DNA of 7,616 nucleotides from an uncultured Treponema sp. (GTDB lineage: Bacteria; Spirochaetota; Spirochaetia; Treponematales; Treponemataceae). The notes beneath the pieces were generated by a model. The model searched no databases and was not told the origin of the DNA. It was given only the letters and a program-made list of their open reading frames with translations. Within the stretch, counting starts at the first letter, position 1, and each line of letters begins with the position of its first letter. Location of the stretch: assembly GCA_937900125.1 (NCBI GenBank), contig CALCEK010000204.1:1-7616 (forward strand). Direction: 5' to 3'. This document shows, in pieces, positions 1-4,539 of the stretch. The position numbers and the translations under genes were made by a program.

Positions 1-75
1 GTCACACACAACACCGCAGATTACGAAGCGTTGCAAGAAGTGAGTATGCTCAAAGTGGAAGACTGGTGGAAATAG
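1..75 (+). CDS. 3' end of an unidentified gene (24 codons)
   Basis: Frame 1 is open from the window edge to a TAG stop at 73-75. It encodes 24 residues ending in ...LQEVSMLKVEDWWK, an acidic, Trp-rich C-terminus typical of a soluble protein. The start lies outside the window and I do not recognise the family from so short a tail. No clear rho-independent terminator follows: the nearest symmetric element (CTTAACA at 112-118 with TGTTAAG at 175-181) has a long loop and no T-run. The next gene, in the same direction, begins 302 nt away and has its own promoter-like sequence, so the two are probably separate units. It could be a chance open frame, but the composition looks coding. Confidence 0.55.
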   Translation, partial: VTHNTADYEALQEVSMLKVEDWWK

Positions 76-87
76 TGGCAACAGCGA

Positions 88-112
88 GTTGAGCGGTCGA
101 AACAAACATCTC
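88..112 (+). repeat. Degenerate dispersed repeat, copy C (TTGA...GAAAC...ACATCT type)
   Basis: The sequence GTTGAGCGGTCGAAAC followed by AAACATCTC resembles the core of a short dispersed repeat seen in many genomes, with consensus close to GTTGAGCG-AGTCGAAACATCT. It matches copy B at 4373-4400 in order and spacing, apart from a 3-nt insertion before ACATCT. It lies just after the stop codon of the upstream gene, the usual place for such elements. Confidence 0.4.
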
Positions 113-181
113 TTAACATTTGCTAACACACCCCCGCGCTCTTCCGCAAAGCCCCCGCTCCTAACTCCTCACTCTGTTAAG
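112..181. repeat. Long-loop perfect inverted repeat CTTAACA / TGTTAAG
   Basis: CTTAACA at 112-118 is the exact reverse complement of TGTTAAG at 175-181. The 56-nt loop between them is almost pure C/T on the plus strand and contains two CCCCCGC-type tracts. The left arm abuts dispersed-repeat copy C. It could be a remnant of a small mobile element or a weak RNA fold. No T-run follows, so it is not a standard terminator. A 7-bp match over this distance may be chance. Confidence 0.3.
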
Positions 182-328
182 GGGGAAGTGTGAATGTGGC
201 GACGGGCGTGGAAATGCGGTGGGGCTTTTGCAAACTCAAATTATTTTACTTTTGCCCACAAAATGCGGTGTTTAACAAAATCGCCCGCCGCCCTCCCCTC
301 GCCTTGCGCAAAAAGGAAAAATAATTTC

Positions 329-357
329 TTTACTTCCCAAAAATTTTGGTTTAAAAT
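329..357 (+). promoter_or_regulatory. Putative sigma-70 promoter of the flavoprotein-hypA operon, with an operator-like dyad
   Basis: TTTACT (329-334) and TAAAAT (352-357) lie 17 nt apart, a good spacing for a housekeeping promoter. The predicted transcript would start near 364, giving a very short leader that begins at the ribosome binding site. The spacer holds a dyad, CCAAAA-A-TTTTGG (337-349), centred between the two boxes where a bound repressor would block RNA polymerase. The boxes are only moderate matches, so the true start may lie elsewhere. Confidence 0.4.
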
Positions 358-364
358 GGGATTT

Positions 365-370
365 AAGGAG
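365..370 (+). promoter_or_regulatory. Shine-Dalgarno sequence AAGGAG for the 915-residue flavoprotein
   Basis: AAGGAG ends 7 nt before the ATG at 378. This is a strong site that fixes the start codon of the large flavoprotein and argues against longer in-frame starts. Confidence 0.85.
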
Positions 371-377
371 AATTTTT

Positions 378-3125
378 ATGGCTGAAAATGTTAGTGAGTG
401 GGCACCAGAAGTTCCCGCAGAACCGCGAAAATCGATTATAAAATTGGGACAAAAAGTTACCGACCGCATAGGGCATAAGGTTACGGCAGAAGACCCAGAA
501 TATTGGGGATTAGCAGGCGTTGTTACCGAAGAAATGGCAGAAATCGCCAACAAAATGAAGGTTCGCCATCCTGTAACTATTGACCAGCTTGTCAAAATGA
601 CTAAAAAAGACAAAGCGTATCTTGAAGATATGTTACAAAAAATGGCGGTTGTCGGAATAATTGAATATAACTGGGAAAATGAAAAGCGCGAAAAGCAGTA
701 CATTCTTCCGATGTTTGTTCCAGGCAGTGCGGAATTCTTTAATATGAATGAAAAACAGCTTGCCGCCCACCCTGAAGTCGGACAATTTTTTGAGCGAATG
801 ACAAGGCTTCCGCTTGAAAAAGTAACCCCCATGGTTCCTCTTGGCGGTGGCGGAATCGGAATGCACGTTATTCCAGTTGAAAAAGCCATTGAAGCGGAAA
901 ATCAATCGGCTGATGTTGAACATATTTCTCATTGGCTAAACAAATACAAAGACAAATATGCGGCAGGTCCTTGTTCTTGCCGATTGAGCAGACGTTCGAT
1001 GAACAAAGGGTGTGGCGATGACCCTTCCGATTGGTGCATTGGTGTGGGCGATATGGCGGATTACCTTGTGCAAACAGGAAAAGGTCATTACATAACTTAC
1101 GAGCAGGTTATGGATACCTTGCGTCAAGCTGAAGAAAACGGATTTGTTCATCAAATCACAAACATCGATGGCGAAAACAAAATATTTGCAATTTGTAACT
1201 GCAATGTGAATGTTTGTTACGCGCTTAGAACATCTCAATTGTTTAACACCCCAAATATGTCGCGTTCAGCTTATATTGCAAAAGTTGAATCAAAGGATTG
1301 CGTTGCTTGCGGGCGTTGTGTGGAATTTTGCCCAGCGGGAGCTGTAAAATTAGGACAAAAACTTTGCACAAAAAATGGATTCATCAAATATCCAAAACAC
1401 GAACTTCCAGATGCAACAAAATGGGGCCCAGAAAAATGGTCGCCAAATTATGTAAACGATAACCGCATAAATTGTTATGACACAGGAACGGCTCCTTGTA
1501 AAACCGCTTGCCCCGCTCACATTGCTGTCCAAGGCTACCTAAAAAAAGCCGCACAAGGAAAATACACAGAAGCCCTTGAACTCATAAAAAGGGAAAATCC
1601 ATTTCCAGCAGTTTGCGGGCGCGTTTGCAATAGAAGATGCGAGCAAGCTTGTACACGCGGCACAATTGACCAGCCGATTGCCATTGACGAAGTAAAAAAA
1701 TTCATTGCCGAACAAGATTTAAACGCAAAAACCAGATTTATTCCCAAAAAGGTAATTCCTTCGCGGCACGTAGAAACTTTTACCGCAGAAAAAATCGCCG
1801 TAATTGGAGCAGGACCTGCGGGGCTAAGTTGCGCATTTTACCTTGCCGAAAAAGGCTACAAGCCGACCGTTTTTGAAAAAAATCAAAAGCCAGGCGGAAT
1901 GTTGCGCTATGGGATTCCTTCTTTTAAACTTGAAAAAAATGTCATTGACGCAGAAATTGATGTTATGCGCGAAATGGGCGTTGAAATTAAATGCGGTGTA
2001 GAAGTTGGAAAAGATGTTACAATCGAAGATTTGCGCAAACAAGGTTACAAGGCGTTTTACATTGCGATTGGTTGTCAGGGCGGAAGAAAAGCGGGCGTTC
2101 CAGGAGAGGATTCTGAGGGCGTTTTAACGGGAGTTGAATTTTTGCGCACTGCACTTGAAAATGAACAATGCAAAATTCAAGGAAAAACAGTTGTTGTTGG
2201 CGGTGGAAACGTTGCAATCGATGTTGCAAGAACAGCCGTAAGATGCGGTTCTAGTGAAACACAAATGTTTTGTTTGGAAAGTCGCGAAATAATGCCCGCT
2301 TCTCCAGACGAAATTGCCGAAGCCGAAGAAGAAGATATTAAAATCAACTGCGGCTGGGGGCCAAAGGAGATTCTTAGCAAAAACGGAAAAGTGTGCGGAA
2401 TCGTCTTTAAAAAATGCCTTTCCGTAAAAGATGCCGACGGTCGTTTTAATCCAAAATATGACGAAAATGACACAATCACTGTGGAATGTGAAAACGTTCT
2501 TTTGAGCATTGGACAAAGCATTTTGTGGGGCGATTTACTTAAGGGAACTGAAGTAAAACTCGGTCGCGGAAACGGCGCGGTTGCCGATTCTGTCACATAT
2601 CAAACTGACGAAAAGGACATTTTTGTTGGGGGCGATGTTTACACTGGACCTAAATTTGCAATCGATGCTATTGCAGCTGGCAAAGAAGGCGCACTTTCTA
2701 TCCACAAATTTGTTCACGCAGGAAATAGTCTTACAATCGGAAGAAATTTGCGCAAATTTGTAGAGCTAGACAAAACAAACATTGCCTTAGATTCTTATGA
2801 TAATACTGCGCGACAAGTACCTCCGATTGACACTGCAATCAACCAAAAATCTTCATTTAGAGATGTGCGCAAACCTTTTACAGAAGAGCAAGTTAAAAAG
2901 GAAACTGCGCGGTGTTTAAGTTGCGGGGCAAGCGTTGTAGACCCAAATAAATGCGTTGGCTGTGGCGTTTGTACCACAAAATGTGCATTTGACGCAATTC
3001 ACCTTGAACGCAAATTACCAGGCGCAAGCACAATGTACAAGAGTGAAGATAAACTCAAAGCGATTTTGCCTTATATGTTAAAGCGAGAAATAAAAATCCG
3101 CTTTGGCAAAAAAGACGAAGAGTAA
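378..3125 (+). CDS. GltD-like FAD/NAD(P)-dependent oxidoreductase fused to several iron-sulfur modules
   Basis: This cytoplasmic 915-residue redox protein is built from several modules. Residues about 40-290 form an N-terminal domain with an unusual Cys set (CSCR at 199-202, C212, C220, then CNCNVNVC at 273-280). A ferredoxin motif follows (C308, C311, C314, C318). Residues about 366-445 match the N-terminal two-cluster region of glutamate synthase small subunit/DPD-type enzymes (C374, C378, C413, C417, C421, C425). The FAD fold carries GAGPAG at 477-482 and GGMLRYGIPSFKL at 507-518; the NAD(P) fold carries GGGNVAIDVARTA at 608-620. A C-terminal part has CLSCG (846-850) and a CxxCxxCxxxC cluster (859-869). 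GltD itself is about 470 residues and lacks both end extensions. No glutaminase or GltB-type domain is present, so glutamate synthesis is unlikely. I infer electron transfer between NAD(P)H and ferredoxin or a partner enzyme. hypA starts 3 nt after the stop, which suggests a link to a hydrogenase. The domain call is firm; the exact reaction is not. Confidence 0.95.
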   Translation: MAENVSEWAPEVPAEPRKSIIKLGQKVTDRIGHKVTAEDPEYWGLAGVVTEEMAEIANKMKVRHPVTIDQLVKMTKKDKAYLEDMLQKMAVVGIIEYNWENEKREKQYILPMFVPGSAEFFNMNEKQLAAHPEVGQFFERMTRLPLEKVTPMVPLGGGGIGMHVIPVEKAIEAENQSADVEHISHWLNKYKDKYAAGPCSCRLSRRSMNKGCGDDPSDWCIGVGDMADYLVQTGKGHYITYEQVMDTLRQAEENGFVHQITNIDGENKIFAICNCNVNVCYALRTSQLFNTPNMSRSAYIAKVESKDCVACGRCVEFCPAGAVKLGQKLCTKNGFIKYPKHELPDATKWGPEKWSPNYVNDNRINCYDTGTAPCKTACPAHIAVQGYLKKAAQGKYTEALELIKRENPFPAVCGRVCNRRCEQACTRGTIDQPIAIDEVKKFIAEQDLNAKTRFIPKKVIPSRHVETFTAEKIAVIGAGPAGLSCAFYLAEKGYKPTVFEKNQKPGGMLRYGIPSFKLEKNVIDAEIDVMREMGVEIKCGVEVGKDVTIEDLRKQGYKAFYIAIGCQGGRKAGVPGEDSEGVLTGVEFLRTALENEQCKIQGKTVVVGGGNVAIDVARTAVRCGSSETQMFCLESREIMPASPDEIAEAEEEDIKINCGWGPKEILSKNGKVCGIVFKKCLSVKDADGRFNPKYDENDTITVECENVLLSIGQSILWGDLLKGTEVKLGRGNGAVADSVTYQTDEKDIFVGGDVYTGPKFAIDAIAAGKEGALSIHKFVHAGNSLTIGRNLRKFVELDKTNIALDSYDNTARQVPPIDTAINQKSSFRDVRKPFTEEQVKKETARCLSCGASVVDPNKCVGCGVCTTKCAFDAIHLERKLPGASTMYKSEDKLKAILPYMLKREIKIRFGKKDEE

Positions 3126-3128
3126 ATC

Positions 3129-3482
3129 ATGCACGAACTTGGAATCGTCTTTCACATAATAAAACAGGTGGAAGACGTTTGTAAAAAAAATCAAGTTTCC
3201 TCTGTCGCTTCCGTAACAATGCAGTTTGGCGAGGTTTCGGGAATTGTTCCCGAATACCTTGAAGACTGCTGGAAGTGGGCAGCCGCTAAAAGTTCGTTTT
3301 TGCAAGATGCAAAACTTGTGTGGGAAAAACTTGCTGCAGTTACAATTTGCAATGATTGTTCAAAAACGTATTCCACATTAGAACACGGAAAAATCTGCCC
3401 TAACTGCGGCGGACAAAACACAGAACTTTTAAGCGGAAACGAAATCATCATAAAAGAAATCGCTGTAAAAGAAACTCCTTAG
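3129..3482 (+). CDS. hypA: Hydrogenase/urease nickel incorporation protein HypA
   Basis: HypA is a small cytoplasmic metallochaperone that works with HypB to deliver Ni2+ to the large subunit of [NiFe]-hydrogenase. The 117 residues match the usual family length. The protein begins MHEL, with the conserved His2 nickel ligand, so the start must be exactly here. The zinc site is present as CNDC (74-77) and CPNC (90-93). The segment FGEVSGIVPEYL (33-44) is a typical family signature. The ATG lies 3 nt after the flavoprotein stop, with a purine-rich GAAGAG overlapping the end of that gene, so translation is probably coupled. No separate promoter was seen. The odd feature is the arrangement: hypB is convergent rather than directly downstream, and no hydrogenase genes are in the window. 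Confidence 0.95.
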   Translation: MHELGIVFHIIKQVEDVCKKNQVSSVASVTMQFGEVSGIVPEYLEDCWKWAAAKSSFLQDAKLVWEKLAAVTICNDCSKTYSTLEHGKICPNCGGQNTELLSGNEIIIKEIAVKETP

Positions 3483-3537
3483 CCCGTTTTGCAAAACACA
3501 CAGATTCTTCGGAGCTACGTTCCTCAAAATGACGGGC
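3482..3537. repeat. Imperfect stem-loop carrying dispersed repeat copy A
   Basis: GCCCGT (3482-3487) pairs with ACGGGC (3532-3537), with extra TTT/AAA pairing inside. The left end also holds a perfect 12-bp palindrome, GTTTTGCAAAAC (3486-3497). The right part, read on the minus strand (3533 back to 3502), begins GTCATTTTGAGGAACG and ends CCGAAGAATCT. It is a good match to a dispersed repeat I know from many bacterial genomes as GTCATTCTGAG...GAAGAATCT. It lies in the gap between the convergent hypA and hypB. No T-run follows on the plus strand, so its value as a hypA terminator is doubtful. Confidence 0.55.
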
Positions 3538-3562
3538 AAAAAATCCGCCACACATGTGTGCG
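3538..3562 (-). terminator. Rho-independent terminator of hypB
   Basis: On the minus strand the stem CGC-ACA (3562-3557) pairs with TGT-GCG (3552-3546), with one bulged G and a CATG loop. It is followed by GA and six T residues (3543-3538). It begins 9 nt past the hypB stop. The same bases contain the perfect 12-bp palindrome CACACATGTGTG (3549-3560). The stem is short, so the strength is moderate. Confidence 0.5.
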
Positions 3563-3571
3563 AAGGCTCTT

Positions 3572-4240
3572 TTATTTTTTCCACAAGTCGATTTCTGTTT
3601 TTAGCCAAGATATCCAATTTTCAAAGCATTCTCCTGTTTTTGCGCTAATCGGGAAAATTTTGATACTAGGATTTAGTTTTTTTGCGTACTCGGTACAGCG
3701 TTCAATTGAAAAATCAAAATAGCTTGCGGCATCAATTTTGTTTATCAAAAGAACATCACTTACGCTAAACATCAGTGGGTATTTTAAAGGTTTATCATCG
3801 CCTTCAGGAACGCTCAAAATCATCACTTTTTTGGCAGCACCCGTGTCAAACTCCGCTGGGCAAATTAAGTTTCCAACATTTTCTAGGACAACCAAATCCA
3901 AACCTGTCGCGTCAAGATTCAAAAGTCCCTGCTCAGTCATAGCCGCATCAAGATGACACATTCCGCCCGTATGCAACTGAATGACCTTTGCACCAGTTAG
4001 CGAAATTGTTTTTGCGTCAACATCGCTATCAACATCGGCTTCCATTATGCCAATTTTATAACTGTCCTTAAGAGCGTTAATTGTTCGGCAAAGCGTAGTC
4101 GTTTTTCCGCTTCCAGGCGAAGACATCAAATTGACCAAAAACACTTTTTGCGCTTTAAGTTTAGAACGCAAAATTTGAGCTTCCTTGTCATTATCAGAAA
4201 GCACATTTTCCTTAACTTCAATAATCTTGTACTGTTCCAT
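3572..4240 (-). CDS. hypB: GTPase HypB, nickel insertion into hydrogenase
   Basis: HypB is a SIMIBI-class GTPase that powers nickel transfer, together with HypA, to [NiFe]-hydrogenase (or urease in some species). The 222 residues show the P-loop SPGSGKTT (41-48), the family metal site GMCHLDA (93-99, C95 and H96) with the second Cys in ENVGNLICPAEF (C127), and the G4 motif NKID (167-170) with SAKTGE (199-204). The N-terminus (IIEVKENVLSDNDKEAQ) is the usual HypB opening and supports this ATG. The N-terminal CxxCGC nickel motif of E. coli and the His-rich stretch of other species are both absent, so this is the short form. It converges on hypA and has its own promoter. There is no Shine-Dalgarno sequence, and the predicted transcript starts at the ATG. 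It is flanked by inverted copies of one dispersed repeat. Confidence 0.96.
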   Translation of the reverse strand: MEQYKIIEVKENVLSDNDKEAQILRSKLKAQKVFLVNLMSSPGSGKTTTLCRTINALKDSYKIGIMEADVDSDVDAKTISLTGAKVIQLHTGGMCHLDAAMTEQGLLNLDATGLDLVVLENVGNLICPAEFDTGAAKKVMILSVPEGDDKPLKYPLMFSVSDVLLINKIDAASYFDFSIERCTEYAKKLNPSIKIFPISAKTGECFENWISWLKTEIDLWKK

Positions 4241-4246
4241 AAAATT

Positions 4247-4274
4247 AGTATACCAAACTCCCCTTTTTTGTCAA
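4247..4274 (-). promoter_or_regulatory. Strong sigma-70 promoter of hypB, probably giving a leaderless mRNA
   Basis: On the minus strand a perfect TTGACA (4274-4269) is followed, after a 16-nt spacer, by TATACT (4252-4247). Only six bases (4246-4241) separate the -10 box from the ATG at 4240, so transcription should begin at or within a base or two of the start codon. The only GGGGAG stretch is inside the promoter spacer, too far away and upstream of the transcript start, so it cannot serve as a ribosome binding site. Confidence 0.7.
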
Positions 4275-4300
4275 ATTTCAAATTTTACGCTGAGTGGCGG

Positions 4301-4370
4301 AATTTGCCCACTCTTGCCAAACGTTGTCGCGCATTGCCATGCGTTGCCATGCGTTGCCGAGTCTTGTCGC
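4301..4370 (+). repeat. Tandem array of seven 10-bp units, core TTGCC/TTGTC
   Basis: The core TTGCC or TTGTC recurs at 4304, 4314, 4324, 4334, 4344, 4354 and 4364, exactly 10 nt apart. The best-conserved units read GCATTGCCAT, GCGTTGCCAT and GCGTTGCCGA (4331-4360); the outer units are more diverged. The period is close to one turn of DNA. The array ends directly against dispersed-repeat copy B. It has no convincing coding role. Confidence 0.75.
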
Positions 4371-4372
4371 GC

Positions 4373-4400
4373 GTCATGTTGAACGCAGCGAAACATCTAG
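4373..4400 (+). repeat. Dispersed repeat, copy B (GTCATGTTGAACG...GAAACATCT)
   Basis: The sequence begins GTCATGTTGAACGCAGC and ends GAAACATCTAG. It shares order and spacing of GTCAT-TTGA...GAA-ATCT with copy A, which lies in the opposite orientation at 3502-3533, and with remnant copy C at 88-112. Its outer parts (ATGTT and AACAT) can pair to form a small hairpin. Translation gives the familiar spurious peptides MLNAAKHL and HVERSETS. It is most likely a non-autonomous repeat rather than part of a gene. Confidence 0.65.
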
Positions 4401-4434
4401 CGTTTGTTTTACAGAGAAACTAGATTTTTCAAGG

Positions 4435-4463
4435 TTTACAAATTGCAATTTTGGGATTAGACT
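4435..4463 (+). promoter_or_regulatory. Putative promoter of the membrane-protein gene containing a 12-bp palindrome
   Basis: TTTACA (4435-4440) and TAGACT (4458-4463) are 17 nt apart. A perfect 12-bp palindrome, AAATTGCAATTT (4440-4451), begins on the last base of the -35 box and fills most of the spacer, a good site for a repressor. The -10 box is a 4-of-6 match, so the exact start is uncertain. Confidence 0.45.
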
Positions 4464-4504
4464 AAAAATATCGTAAAAGCAAAATTGCAAACAAAAGCTT
4501 TTAC
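4443..4504 (+). promoter_or_regulatory. Paired inverted repeats in the promoter/leader of the membrane-protein gene
   Basis: TTGCAATTTTG (4443-4453) is repeated as its exact reverse complement CAAAATTGCAA (4480-4490), an 11-bp inverted repeat with a 26-nt gap. A second perfect inverted repeat overlaps it: GTAAAAGC (4473-4480) with GCTTTTAC (4497-4504), separated by 16 nt and capable of forming a leader hairpin about 23 nt before the ribosome binding site. The two pairings share base 4480. Together they look like operator pairs or a switchable leader structure. Confidence 0.4.
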
Positions 4505-4527
4505 ATTTTACAAACTTACTCAAAGTT

Positions 4528-4532
4528 GGAGG
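4528..4532 (+). promoter_or_regulatory. Shine-Dalgarno sequence GGAGG of the membrane-protein gene
   Basis: GGAGG ends 7 nt before the ATG at 4540, an optimal placement that fixes the start codon. Confidence 0.85.
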
Positions 4533-4539
4533 AAACATA

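Larger units (their letters stand above)
76..377. other. Non-coding stretch upstream of the flavoprotein operon
   Basis: I see no convincing gene here. The open frame that starts with ATG at 194 runs into the next gene, has no Shine-Dalgarno sequence and looks spurious. The stretch contains a dispersed-repeat remnant (88-112), a 7-bp perfect inverted repeat (112-118 with 175-181), a C-rich plus strand with two CCCCCGC tracts (131-137 and 152-158), a second possible pairing (CACACCCCC at 127-135 with GGGG-AA-GTGTG at 182-192), and a 10-bp direct repeat AAATGCGGTG (212-221 and 261-270). The GC-rich blocks contrast with the AT-rich genes. No known riboswitch pattern was recognised. Confidence 0.6.
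4241..4539. other. Non-coding region between divergent hypB and the membrane-protein gene
   Basis: This 299-nt gap contains, from left to right, the hypB promoter, an AT-rich segment, a 10-bp-periodic tandem array (4301-4370), a dispersed-repeat copy (4373-4400), and the promoter and leader of the downstream gene with several symmetric motifs. Short open frames crossing the array encode low-complexity peptides such as RCRALPCVAMRC and phrases like MLNAAKHL and HVERSETS. These phrases are the usual spurious translations of this dispersed repeat, so I do not call them genes. Confidence 0.7.

Noticed and set aside
194..385. Open frame of 63 residues before the flavoprotein
   Set aside because: It has no Shine-Dalgarno sequence, overlaps the well-supported start at 378, includes that gene's promoter, and its composition is unlike a real protein.
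272..889. Minus-strand open frame of 205 residues opposite the flavoprotein start
   Set aside because: It lies antisense to a gene with clear domains, has no family features and has the Ser/Phe-rich composition of a shadow frame.
2124..2596. Minus-strand open frames of 130-139 residues opposite the NAD(P) domain
   Set aside because: Antisense shadows of the GltD-like domain, which has conserved motifs on the plus strand.
378..3125. Glutamate synthase small subunit (gltD)
   Set aside because: The core fold matches, but the protein is nearly twice as long as GltD, carries extra iron-sulfur modules, has no large-subunit gene beside it and is linked to hypA.
3482..3537. Stem-loop after hypA as a rho-independent terminator of the operon
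   Set aside because: The stem is only 6 bp with a long loop and is followed by A residues on the plus strand, so it does not meet the standard pattern; it is better described as a repeat-bearing inverted repeat.
3489..3722. Plus-strand open frame of 77 residues after hypA
   Set aside because: It overlaps the 3' end of hypB on the other strand and the repeat/stem-loop region, has no ribosome binding site, and resembles no protein.
4301..4370. CRISPR array
   Set aside because: The units are 10 bp and contiguous, with no spacers and no cas genes; this is a short tandem repeat.
4148..4476. Three overlapping short open frames encoding Cys/Arg-rich peptides with MLNAAKHL or HVERSETS
   Set aside because: These are translations of the 10-bp array and the dispersed repeat in different frames; there is no ribosome binding site, and two of them overlap the divergent hypB gene.
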